A DNA stretch of 30,834 bases from DATDPY01 sp964395765 (lineage in GTDB: Bacteria; Bacteroidota; Bacteroidia; Cytophagales; Cyclobacteriaceae), in assembly GCA_964395765.1 (NCBI GenBank), contig CAYNCU010000017.1, positions 1-30,834 on the forward strand, in the 5' to 3' direction. Every line of letters begins with the position of its first letter. Within the stretch, counting starts at the first letter, position 1. The notes below the pieces were generated by a model that saw nothing but the letters and a program-made list of their open reading frames with translations, ran no database searches and was not told the DNA's origin. Both the position numbers and the translations under genes were made by a program. Positions 15,444-24,556 of the stretch are shown here, piece by piece.

Positions 15444-17501
15444 TTAACTGATCGTAGAGCCATTGTCCGAGCCCTCGTCCGCCCGTAAGAATCCGAAACT
15501 GCCACTGCTGTTTTCAGCCATCAGGATCATTCCCTGGGATTCAATTCCCATCATCTTTCTGGGTTTAAGATTGGCAAGCAGAACCACCTTTCTCCCTATA
15601 ATATCCCCCGGTTTATATTGTTCCGCAATTCCACTGAGTATATTTCTTTTTTCAATTCCTATATCGACTGTAAGCTGAAGAAGTTTATTGGAACCCTTTA
15701 CCTCTTTGGCTGCAATGATCTGACCTATCCTCATATCCAGTTTTGCAAAATCATCGTAAATCATTTCAGGCTTAACCGGCGGAAAATTTACAATAGACTG
15801 CCCCGGGCCTGTGTTCTTTGAATTCTTTAATTTCAGGACCTGTTTTTCCACCTGCTCATCTTCAATTTTATCGAATAGTAATTGGGATGGTTTCAGCACA
15901 TCCCCCGATTTAAGAATCATATTCTCATTCCCCGCGACCCAGTCAAAATCAGCAATATTCAATGTGGCTCTAATTTTTCCGGCCGTGAAGGGCAGGAAAG
16001 GTTCACCGTAGATGCCCAGTTTTGCCGCCACCTGGAGCGCAATATTCAGGATCGTTCCTACTCTTTGCTTATTTTCCTTAATCGCTTTCCAGGGTTCGGT
16101 ATCCGCAAGGTACTTGTTGCCTACCCTTGCTATTTCCATATAAATCGCCAGCGCTTCCCTGAACCGGAAATTTTCAATTGCTTCGGCTATTTTTCCAGGT
16201 AATTCGCTTATTCGTTTCAGAGTATTCTGGTCGATATCTTCAAGCTTTCCCTGGTCCGGTACTTTATTGTCGAAATGTTTTTGAGTAAGGACCAATGCAC
16301 GGTTTATAAAGTTACCCAGGATGGCAACCAGTTCATTGTTATTTTTGGCCTGAAAGTCCTTCCACGTGAAATCATTGTCTTTGGTCTCCGGCATATTTGA
16401 ACATAGAACATATCGCAGTACATCCTGTTTGCCGGGGAATTCTTCAAGGTATTCATGCAGCCATACCGCCCAGTTCCGTGAGGTTGATATCTTATCATTT
16501 TCAAGGTTCAGGAATTCATTGGCAGGCACATTATCGGGAAGAATATATTCACTGTGGGCATTCAACATGGAAGGGAAAATAAGACAATGAAATACGATAT
16601 TATCTTTTCCGATAAAATGGATTAACCGGGTATCTTCTGATTTCCAGAATAATTCCCAGTCTTTTTTATGGTCCAGGGCCCATTGTCTCGTAGCCGATAT
16701 ATATCCGATGGGGGCATCAAACCATACATACAATACCTTGCCGGAAGCCCCTTCAACCGGTACGGGCACGCCCCAATCCAGGTCGCGGGTTACCGCCCTG
16801 GGATTCAGTCCCGTATCCAGCCAGCTCTTACATTGCCCGTAAACGTTGGTTTTCCATTCCTTATGGTCTTCAAGGATCCATTTTTTCAGCCAGGGCTCGA
16901 ACTTGTCGAGGGGCAGGTACCAATGCCTTGTTTCCTTCAGTACGGGCTTTTCGCCGGACAGCATGGATCTTGGATTTATTAGATCCGAAGGGCTGAGTGT
17001 TGAGCCGCAGCTTTCACACTGATCGCCATAAGCATTCTGGTATCCGCAGCGCGGACATGTTCCGGTAATATAGCGGTCGGCTAAAAATTGACCGGCTTTT
17101 TCGTCATAATATTGTTCCGACGATTTTTCAATGAATACTTTTTTATCGTATAAATTTTTAAAAAAATCGGATGCTGTCTGGTGATGAAGCTCGGAAGAAG
17201 TGCGGTGGTAAATATCAAAGCTGACACCGAAATCGGCGAATGACTTTTTAATCAGGGGATGAAATTTATTCACAACTTCCTGTGGGGTTGTATTTTCATT
17301 CCTTGCCCGTATGGTAATGGGAATTCCATGTTCATCGGAGCCGCAAACGAAAATAACCTCCTTGCCTTTCATACGAAGGTATCTTACGTATATATCGGCA
17401 GGGATATACACGCCTGCCAGATGCCCGATATGAATGGGACCGTTGGCATAGGGAAGTGCTGCTGTAACAGTATACCTTTTATATTTCGAGGAAGCTTGCA
17501 T
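15444..17501 (-). CDS. metG: Methionyl-tRNA synthetase (MetG)
   Basis: MetRS charges tRNA-Met, including the initiator tRNA found at the right end of this window. The product is 685 residues from the ATG at 17501. A TTG at 17519 would add six residues but overlaps the -7 box, so I reject it. Motifs: PYANGPIHIGHLAG with HIGH at residues 24-27, a zinc-binding insert CPRCGYQNAYGDQCESCG, and a KISTS version of the KMSKS loop (NDKISTSRNWAVW), usual for this branch. The last ~110 residues (FAKLDMRIGQIIAAKEV...GIESQGMILMAE) are the Trbp111-like tRNA-binding/dimerisation domain. The gene is divergent from the histidine kinase across 299 bases. Confidence 0.97.
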   Translation of the reverse strand: MQASSKYKRYTVTAALPYANGPIHIGHLAGVYIPADIYVRYLRMKGKEVIFVCGSDEHGIPITIRARNENTTPQEVVNKFHPLIKKSFADFGVSFDIYHRTSSELHHQTASDFFKNLYDKKVFIEKSSEQYYDEKAGQFLADRYITGTCPRCGYQNAYGDQCESCGSTLSPSDLINPRSMLSGEKPVLKETRHWYLPLDKFEPWLKKWILEDHKEWKTNVYGQCKSWLDTGLNPRAVTRDLDWGVPVPVEGASGKVLYVWFDAPIGYISATRQWALDHKKDWELFWKSEDTRLIHFIGKDNIVFHCLIFPSMLNAHSEYILPDNVPANEFLNLENDKISTSRNWAVWLHEYLEEFPGKQDVLRYVLCSNMPETKDNDFTWKDFQAKNNNELVAILGNFINRALVLTQKHFDNKVPDQGKLEDIDQNTLKRISELPGKIAEAIENFRFREALAIYMEIARVGNKYLADTEPWKAIKENKQRVGTILNIALQVAAKLGIYGEPFLPFTAGKIRATLNIADFDWVAGNENMILKSGDVLKPSQLLFDKIEDEQVEKQVLKLKNSKNTGPGQSIVNFPPVKPEMIYDDFAKLDMRIGQIIAAKEVKGSNKLLQLTVDIGIEKRNILSGIAEQYKPGDIIGRKVVLLANLKPRKMMGIESQGMILMAENSSGSFGFLRADEGSDNGSTIS

Positions 17502-17516
17502 CGTAAAAATTTTATG

Positions 17517-17524
17517 CAAAGATA
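17517..17524 (-). promoter_or_regulatory. Putative -7 box (TATCTTTG) for metG
   Basis: On the minus strand TATCTTTGCA is a textbook Bacteroidota -7 element, 15 bases before the ATG at 17501. No clear TTTG -33 box is present. The predicted leader is about 11 bases, and the box excludes the TTG at 17519 as the start codon. Confidence 0.6.
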
Positions 17525-17800
17525 ATCATATTCAGTTTTGAGGTCTAGAAAAAGAATTTCCGCTGTATAAATGATTATTTATTCTATTTTTTTGTATTGT
17601 GCGTGATAATCCGGGAAGTTATTCGGTAATTATTTAAAATCGATAATTTTAAAAAATTAAATAGTTGTAAAAATTATTTTGTTTAACTTGCGGCGTGTGG
17701 GTAATGAAATCAACCAGCCTGTTATGAAAATTAAAATGGGTGAAATTAACTTATTCGCATCTTGTAGGTTTATAAAGCATTTACATTGTTCAGTTTTTGA

Positions 17801-20530
17801 ATGATAAGGAATTTCAATAATTTTTTTGAGGCGTTACAAAGCCCATCCTTGCTGTTAGATTCATCCGGTATAATCATCAACCTGAATAAACAGTTAGCGG
17901 ATATTCTGGGCTATTCAAAAGAAGAGATTACCGGCAAAACTATTAACCGGTACCTTGGCGTTGTGGGAATTACAAAGGATTTAATTCCTTTTCCATCCTA
18001 CACAGAAAGGTTCATTACGGCGCCCGGAAAGCCATCCGTCCTGTATGAGATCAGGTCGGAACCCATGATGGCCGGAGAGGGAGAATACAGCTGGTTGGTT
18101 TTTAAAAGAAAATCACAGGAAAAAGAGGAAAATTCGGCAGGGATTAGCGGCATTATGGAAGACAGGAAAGAGGGGAAGGTTCCGGAGAAAAAAAATATAA
18201 AACACGTTCCCGAAGAGGAAGTAATCAAAGAGCGTTACCGGCTGGCGGTTGAAGCCAGCCAGACGGGAGTAGGCGATTATAATTTTGAAAGCCATCTTCT
18301 GATCATCGATGAAAGCCTTCATGATTTGATGGGATATGGCGGAACCCCGGACAATTCCATAACATTCTGGAGCCGCATCATTCACCCCGATGACCGTCAA
18401 TCGGTTGTTGATACGGTCAAGAAATATATCCATGAAAATAAAACCTATATAGAATTAACCTTCAGGGCGATGCACCAGCGAAGGATTTATTTATGGATCC
18501 TATGCCGGGGAAAGATCCTTTATAACCATGGGCAGCCGGCAAGGATAATATTTTCCTTTACCGATATTACCGAAAGAATAGAAAAAACGGAATTATTGAA
18601 CAAAGCCCTGGTTAATTTCAAGTCCGTTTTTGAAGCTTTTCCCGACCTGTTTTTCCGGCTGAATAAACTGGGTGATTATCTGGAGGTAATGGCCGGGAAC
18701 CGGTATGACCTGGTATGGCCAAAGTATGAAGATTATGAAGGAAAAAATATCCGCGAAGCTCTTCCCCCGGAAGTTTACCAGCACTTTTATGAAACGCTGA
18801 TTCGATCTTTCGATTCCGGGGAAATTGAATCCTGTTTTTACGAGTTAAGGATCAATAATAATGAAAAGCATTTCGAAGCAAGAATTAAGGCAATTTCGAA
18901 AAATGAAGCCATAGTTATCGTCAGGAATATAACTGAGTCGGTAAAAAACAACGAAGAGCTGATTAAGGCGAGGAGAACGGCTGAGGAGGCGCTTCATGCC
19001 AAGGACGAATTTCTTTCAACGATCAGTCATGAGATCAGGACACCGTTGAATGTGGTAGTAGGAATGACCTACCTGCTTTTACAAAACAGCCCGAGAGAAG
19101 ACCAGGTAAAATATATTAATACTTTAAAATTTTCTTCTTCCGGCCTTGTTAATATGATTAATGACCTCCTGGATCTATCCAAGATACAATCCGGCCGGTT
19201 TGAGCTGGAACATATCGGTTTCAACCTGACCGGTTTCCTGAATGACTTGTATGAAAGTTACCAGGCACAATTTGACAAGCGGCCTGTTGAATTCAGCATG
19301 GAAGTTGATCCTTCCGTTCCGGAACATGTTACCGGTGACTCCAAACGGCTTGCACAGATCCTTAATAATCTTTTAAATAATGCTTCCAAGTTTACCGAGC
19401 AAGGACATATAACGCTTTCCGTTTCTGCCAGGGAGGGTGAAAATCCTGAAAATAAGATTGTTGAATTCATCGTCAGCGATAGCGGAATCGGTATTCAACC
19501 GGATAAACTCGATATGATTTTCGAACCTTATGTTCAAAGTGGAAGCGATATATACAGGAAATATGGCGGTACCGGCCTGGGACTGGCCATAATAAAACAA
19601 TTGCTGGAAATCCAGCACGGCTCCATCCATGTTGCCAGCGAAGTCGGTAAGGGCTCGACATTTACAGTGAAGCTTCCCATGAAGGTTGCATTAAGTTCAG
19701 ATATACCTGAAAATTTTGAAAATTCCCCGGCACAAAATATGCTGAAAGAGAAGAACCTGAAAATCCTGTATGCGGATGATGTCGCATCCAACCGGTTTTT
19801 AATGGAGGGGTATTTTGACCTTTGGGGATGTACGTTGATTACGGCTAAAGACGGCCAGGAAGCTGTGAATAAGACCCATGTTACTGATTTTGACATCATC
19901 CTGATGGACCTCCAGATGCCTGTCCTTGATGGTTTCAGAGCCACCGTGGCTATCCGGCAATTCGGCAATAAAAATAAAAATTGCCCCATAATTGCGATAA
20001 CCGGTGATATTACCAATAAGACCAAAAAGGCAATTCTTGACGCCGGATTTAATGATATCCTGGTTAAACCCTTAAACCCCAAAAAGCTTTATGAAATGAT
20101 CATTCAGTCCATCCTTGGGGAAAAAAGTTTAAAAAATGTCCCCGTCAATGAAAATAACCAAAGCCTTTCAGATCCCGGTTCAACGATCAGTTTCAGGCAG
20201 GTTGACCTGCTTTATTCCGGGGTTCCCGATCAATACCAGCAATTAATGGAAATGCTTGTCAAGGAATACGAAGGCTATAAGGCGGACATGATCAAGGCGC
20301 TGAAGAAAGGATATTTTGATGAATTCAGACAGATCCGGCATTGTATGACCTCGAACCTGAAACTGTTTGAAATGAACCGGCTTAAAAAACTCGTTGACAG
20401 TCTTCGTAAAAACCTTGAAGAAAACCCGGATATGGTTATCGATCGCCAAACCATAAAGGATCTGGAAGATTGCTTTCGGGTTGTAATTGAAAGTTTTTAT
20501 CAGAAATTAAAAGCCCTGATCAACCAGTAG
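17801..20530 (+). CDS. Soluble hybrid sensor histidine kinase with PAS, REC and HPt-like domains
   Basis: A 909-residue phosphorelay protein without membrane segments or signal peptide, so it should sense something in the cytoplasm. In order: a PAS domain (about 1-100, SPSLLLDSSGIIINLN), a PAS/PAC pair (about 145-258, FWSRIIHPDDR...FTDITER), a third PAS (about 265-385, VRNITESV), the HisKA domain with phospho-acceptor H410 in STISHEIRTPLN, the ATPase domain (NNLLNNASKFTEQG; DSGIGI; YGGTGLGLAI), and a receiver domain with D703 (IILMDLQMPVLDG). The C-terminal ~100 residues look like an HPt module with H847 (FRQIRHCMTSNL), but the lysine usual three residues after that histidine is T850. No response regulator is adjacent, so the output partner is unknown. 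The ATG at 17801 begins the first PAS. Confidence 0.92.
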   Translation: MIRNFNNFFEALQSPSLLLDSSGIIINLNKQLADILGYSKEEITGKTINRYLGVVGITKDLIPFPSYTERFITAPGKPSVLYEIRSEPMMAGEGEYSWLVFKRKSQEKEENSAGISGIMEDRKEGKVPEKKNIKHVPEEEVIKERYRLAVEASQTGVGDYNFESHLLIIDESLHDLMGYGGTPDNSITFWSRIIHPDDRQSVVDTVKKYIHENKTYIELTFRAMHQRRIYLWILCRGKILYNHGQPARIIFSFTDITERIEKTELLNKALVNFKSVFEAFPDLFFRLNKLGDYLEVMAGNRYDLVWPKYEDYEGKNIREALPPEVYQHFYETLIRSFDSGEIESCFYELRINNNEKHFEARIKAISKNEAIVIVRNITESVKNNEELIKARRTAEEALHAKDEFLSTISHEIRTPLNVVVGMTYLLLQNSPREDQVKYINTLKFSSSGLVNMINDLLDLSKIQSGRFELEHIGFNLTGFLNDLYESYQAQFDKRPVEFSMEVDPSVPEHVTGDSKRLAQILNNLLNNASKFTEQGHITLSVSAREGENPENKIVEFIVSDSGIGIQPDKLDMIFEPYVQSGSDIYRKYGGTGLGLAIIKQLLEIQHGSIHVASEVGKGSTFTVKLPMKVALSSDIPENFENSPAQNMLKEKNLKILYADDVASNRFLMEGYFDLWGCTLITAKDGQEAVNKTHVTDFDIILMDLQMPVLDGFRATVAIRQFGNKNKNCPIIAITGDITNKTKKAILDAGFNDILVKPLNPKKLYEMIIQSILGEKSLKNVPVNENNQSLSDPGSTISFRQVDLLYSGVPDQYQQLMEMLVKEYEGYKADMIKALKKGYFDEFRQIRHCMTSNLKLFEMNRLKKLVDSLRKNLEENPDMVIDRQTIKDLEDCFRVVIESFYQKLKALINQ

Positions 20531-20533
20531 AAG

Positions 20534-21208
20534 TCAGAGATTGTCCCTGTCGGTCAGGTTTTGATTCGCTTCGGTCTGACTTACGTGGGTGGGTTCCGAA
20601 TTATCAACCGGTGCCTCTGTGACTATTTTTCTTTCACTGAAGAAAGCTTTCTGCCGGAACAGGATTATAGTAACGCCGATAAATATTGAGGCATCGGCGA
20701 TATTGAAAATCGGCCAAAGGGCGAGGTAATCCCCTCCCATAAAGGGGATCCAATCCGGTACACGTCCTTCCCAAAGGTCGAAATAAAACATATCGATCAC
20801 CTGGCCGTGAAACCACGGAGTAGGGGCATTGACAGGAGCATTATGAAGCAATACCCCGTAAAACATACTGTCTATTAAATTCCCGATGGCGCCACCCAGG
20901 ATGAGGGCCACGCACCAGATCAGTCCCGGGTGAACGTCCTTTTTGACCAGGTAAACCAGGTAATATGCAATTCCCCCCATTGCAATCAGACGGAAGAATG
21001 TAAGGATCAGCTTGCCGTTATGAGAAGCGATCTGCATGCCGAAGGCCATCCCGGGATTTATGGTGTAGTGAAGTTTGAACCAGTCTCCGAAGACTTTGAT
21101 CTGGCCCACAATTCCCATATCCATGTTATAGTAGACCAGCAATTTTACCGTTTGATCGATCATGATTACGAGGAGAGTAATCATGAAATATTTATAATAT
21201 TTTTTCAT
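20534..21208 (-). CDS. lspA: Lipoprotein signal peptidase (LspA, signal peptidase II)
   Basis: LspA is the inner-membrane aspartic protease that removes signal peptides from prolipoproteins after lipidation. The 224-residue protein has four membrane segments (about 8-26, 66-88, 95-115 and 163-184). Signature motifs are YTINPGMAFG (49-57), GGAIGNLIDSMFYG (105-118), and the catalytic aspartates D139 (GQVIDMFYF) and D172 (FNIADASIFIG). The ~30-residue segment between the two aspartates is longer than in E. coli, as is usual in Bacteroidota, and a ~35-residue hydrophilic tail follows the last helix. It starts at the ATG at 21208, 13 bases after ileS. Its stop is three bases from that of the convergent histidine kinase. 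Confidence 0.95.
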   Translation of the reverse strand: MKKYYKYFMITLLVIMIDQTVKLLVYYNMDMGIVGQIKVFGDWFKLHYTINPGMAFGMQIASHNGKLILTFFRLIAMGGIAYYLVYLVKKDVHPGLIWCVALILGGAIGNLIDSMFYGVLLHNAPVNAPTPWFHGQVIDMFYFDLWEGRVPDWIPFMGGDYLALWPIFNIADASIFIGVTIILFRQKAFFSERKIVTEAPVDNSEPTHVSQTEANQNLTDRDNL

Positions 21209-21221
21209 TTACGATACCGCG

Positions 21222-24200
21222 TCAGGTTTCAATTTTCAGAACAATTTCAATTTCATCCATTTCCACTTTCCTGCCATCGGGTATGCTTTTGCGGAAGCCA
21301 AGTTCCAGCGCCTGGGTTTCCGTGCAGATATAATCTTTATTTGATTCCAAAGCACTTTTTACAAGCTCATTTTTATCTTCTACAAAAATTTTAATCTTAT
21401 CCTGAACATCAAGCCCCATATCCTTTCTCAAATTCTGAACACGGTTGACCATGTCACGGGCGATCCCTTCCTTGCGAAGTTCTTCGGTGATGGTGATATC
21501 CAGGGCTACGGTTAAGCCGTTATCAGTGGCCACGGACCAGCCAGGGATGTCTTCGGAAGAAATTTCGACATCTTCAAGGGTAAGATCCACTACCTTGCCA
21601 GATTTCAGCCGGAGTGAATATTTATTTTCCTTTTCAATCCTGGCGATATCATCCTGGGAAAAGGCCTGTATGGCCGCCGAAATTTCTTTCATCAAAGACC
21701 CGTATTCTTTTCCTAGTTTTTTAAAATTCGGCTTTATTTTTTTCACCAGGATGCCTGATGTATCATCAATATATTCTATTGCCCTGATATTCACTTCGCT
21801 CAGGATAATATTTTCAACGGCAGTGATCATGGTCCTGGTATCGTGGTTAAGCACCGGAATCAAAACTCTTGACAATGGCTGTCGAACTTTAATTTTATGT
21901 CTTTTACGCAAAGAATGTACCAGGGAAGAAATTTGCTGCGCCAATCTCATTTTGTTCTCAAGATCCCGGTCCACGTACGCCTTATTCGTTTTCGGGAAAT
22001 CGGTCAGGTGTACCGAAGGTTGCTTATCAAGATGGGTGACGTTATTAAGGTCCCTGAAAATAAATTCAGTATAAAACGGAGCAATAGGAGCCATTAACCT
22101 TACCACCGCATCCAGGCATTTATACAGGGTCTGGTAGGCAGAGATTTTATCTTCATTATATTCGCCTTTCCAGAAACGTTTCCTGTTGAGTCGGACATAC
22201 CAGTTACTCAGGTCGTCAATTACGAAATCCTGGATCTTCCTTCCTGCCCGGGTAGGTTCATAATCTTCATAGGCAGAATGAACCTCATCGACCAGTGAAT
22301 TCAGTTTTGAGAGGATCCAACGATCACTCTCTACCCTTTTTGAATATTCAATTTCCTTTTCACTGTAGGTAAACCCGTCGAGGTTGGCATAAAGAGCAAA
22401 AAAGGAATAGGAATTGGAAAGCGTACCGAAAAAACGACGGGTGATATCCGCCACACCTTCGGCATTGAATTTCAGGTTATCCCAGGGATTGGCATTGGTG
22501 ATCATGTACCATCGTACGGCATCCGCCCCGTATTGTTTAATTATTTCAAAAGGGTTAACGGAGTTGCCCAGCCTTTTCGACATTTTATTCCCGTCCTTAT
22601 CCAGGACAAGGCCGTTGGAAACGACATTTTTAAATGCCACACTTTCCTTCACCAGGCCGGCGATGGCATGAAGGGTAAAAAACCAGCCCCGGGTCTGATC
22701 CACGCCCTCGGCTATAAAATCTGCCGGGAAGTACGTATCAAAGATCTTCTCGTTTTCGAAAGGATAATGAAGCTGGGCAAAAGGCATGGAGCCTGAGTCA
22801 AACCATACATCAATCAGGTCCGGTTCCCGGTACATGGGTTTACCGGAATCGCTTACAAGTACAATCTCGTCTACTTCGGGGCGATGCGGGTCAAAGGAAT
22901 CGTCAACCGGTTTTTGATCGATACCGGCTTTGATTGCCCTATTCACTTCCTCTTTTAATTCCCGGAAAGAACCGATGCATTTTTCTTCTTTCCTGTCTTT
23001 GGTGATCCAGATCGGAAGCGGGGTTCCCCAGAAGCGTGACCGGCTCAGGTTCCAGTCTACCAGGTTTTCCAGCCAGTTGCCGAACCGGCCTGTACCTGTG
23101 GAAGCCGGTTTCCAGTTAATGGTCTTGTTCAGCGCTATCAGTTTATCCTTAAAGGCGGTAGTCCGTATAAACCATGCGTTCAGGGGATAATATAAAATCG
23201 GTTTATCCGTCCTCCAACTGTGTGGATAACTGTGAATATATTTTTCAACTTTAAATGCCTTATTCTCCTCCTTGAGTTTTATGGCGATCATTACATCCAC
23301 CGGTTTATAGTCCGGTGAATTCTCATCCTGGTCGTCATAATTCTTTACATACATGCCTGCATAATCCGTGATCTCTTTCACAAAGCGACCGTGTTTGTCG
23401 ACGATCGGAACATCTTCGCCGTTTTCATCTTTTACGTAGATGCCGGGGATCCCCTTTTCGCGTGTGGCCCGGAAGTCGTCAGCCCCGAAGGCCTGCGCCA
23501 TGTGAACAATACCGGTACCATCCTCCGTGGATACAAAGTCACCGCTGATCACCGTGAACGCCGGGTGAGGAAGGGGGATATACGGCATCAACTGTTCGTA
23601 CTCCATTCCCTCCAGGTCGCTTCCTTTCATCCCGCCGATGATTTTCCAGGGAATATGCGATTGCCCCGGTTTGAAATCATCGAAACCTAGTCCGGCGTCT
23701 TTTTCATTAAAGTAAGCCGGAACCCTTTCCTTTGCCATGATAACATTTACCGGCAGGTAGGTATAGGGATTAAAGGTCCTGATCTTAACGTAATCGATTT
23801 TTTTGCCAACGGCGAGTGCTGAATTTCCAGGTAACGTCCAGGGAGTGGTAGTCCAGGCAAGAAAATAATCGTTTTCCGTACCCTTGATCTTAAACTGCGC
23901 CGTGATGGAAGTGTCCTTTACATCTTTGTAGGCCCCCGGTTGGTTCAGTTCATGGGAGCTCAGCCCGGTGCCGTCGGCAGGGGAATAGGGTTGGATGGAA
24001 TAATCACGGTATAAAAGCCCCTTGTTGTGTAGTTGCTTAAGCAGCCACCATACCGATTCCATGTAATTTTTATCGAAAGTGATATAGGGATTACCCATAT
24101 CGATCCAGTAGCCCATCCGATCGGTCAGCTCTTCCCAGTCCTTCTTATATTTCATGACCGCTTCCCGGCATTTCCTATTATAATCGATCACGGAAATACT

Positions 24201-24539
24201 CTTGCCTATATCGTCTTTTGTGATCCCTAATTCTTTTTCCACCTGTAATTCCACGGGAAGGCCGTGCGTGTCCCAGCCACCTTTTCTTTTCACCTGGAAA
24301 CCATCCATGGTCTTGAAGCGGCAGAAAATGTCTTTCACGGTTCGGGCCATCACGTGATGGATGCCGGGAGTTCCGTTGGCAGAAGGGGGGCCCTCGTAAA
24401 ATGAAAAAACAGGAAAACCGTTCCTGTTTTCCACCGATTTTTCAAATACATGGAACGATTGCCAGAATTTCAGAATTTCTTTTCCAATACCGGCGTATTC
24501 CAGGTTTTTATATTCCTTGTATTTATTATCAGTTGCCAT
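21222..24539 (-). CDS. ileS: Isoleucyl-tRNA synthetase, IleRS2-like with GIHH signature
   Basis: IleRS charges tRNA-Ile and edits valine. The product is 1105 residues from the ATG at 24539; a TTG two codons upstream is less likely. The class I signature normally read as HIGH is GIHH here (PPSANGTPGIHH, residues 59-62): the first histidine and the glycine are exchanged. The second signature KMSKR is intact at 652-656 (GNKMSKRLGN). The editing region is present (for example TTTPWTLPGN), and no C-terminal zinc finger of the classical bacterial type is visible; length and ending fit the eukaryote-like IleRS2 branch. In that branch the GxHH form is linked to strong mupirocin resistance. The gene lies between the RND transporter (17 bases upstream) and lspA, with no dksA-like gene between ileS and lspA. 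Confidence 0.97.
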   Translation of the reverse strand: MATDNKYKEYKNLEYAGIGKEILKFWQSFHVFEKSVENRNGFPVFSFYEGPPSANGTPGIHHVMARTVKDIFCRFKTMDGFQVKRKGGWDTHGLPVELQVEKELGITKDDIGKSISVIDYNRKCREAVMKYKKDWEELTDRMGYWIDMGNPYITFDKNYMESVWWLLKQLHNKGLLYRDYSIQPYSPADGTGLSSHELNQPGAYKDVKDTSITAQFKIKGTENDYFLAWTTTPWTLPGNSALAVGKKIDYVKIRTFNPYTYLPVNVIMAKERVPAYFNEKDAGLGFDDFKPGQSHIPWKIIGGMKGSDLEGMEYEQLMPYIPLPHPAFTVISGDFVSTEDGTGIVHMAQAFGADDFRATREKGIPGIYVKDENGEDVPIVDKHGRFVKEITDYAGMYVKNYDDQDENSPDYKPVDVMIAIKLKEENKAFKVEKYIHSYPHSWRTDKPILYYPLNAWFIRTTAFKDKLIALNKTINWKPASTGTGRFGNWLENLVDWNLSRSRFWGTPLPIWITKDRKEEKCIGSFRELKEEVNRAIKAGIDQKPVDDSFDPHRPEVDEIVLVSDSGKPMYREPDLIDVWFDSGSMPFAQLHYPFENEKIFDTYFPADFIAEGVDQTRGWFFTLHAIAGLVKESVAFKNVVSNGLVLDKDGNKMSKRLGNSVNPFEIIKQYGADAVRWYMITNANPWDNLKFNAEGVADITRRFFGTLSNSYSFFALYANLDGFTYSEKEIEYSKRVESDRWILSKLNSLVDEVHSAYEDYEPTRAGRKIQDFVIDDLSNWYVRLNRKRFWKGEYNEDKISAYQTLYKCLDAVVRLMAPIAPFYTEFIFRDLNNVTHLDKQPSVHLTDFPKTNKAYVDRDLENKMRLAQQISSLVHSLRKRHKIKVRQPLSRVLIPVLNHDTRTMITAVENIILSEVNIRAIEYIDDTSGILVKKIKPNFKKLGKEYGSLMKEISAAIQAFSQDDIARIEKENKYSLRLKSGKVVDLTLEDVEISSEDIPGWSVATDNGLTVALDITITEELRKEGIARDMVNRVQNLRKDMGLDVQDKIKIFVEDKNELVKSALESNKDYICTETQALELGFRKSIPDGRKVEMDEIEIVLKIET

Positions 24540-24556
24540 ATTCAAACAAACAATTC

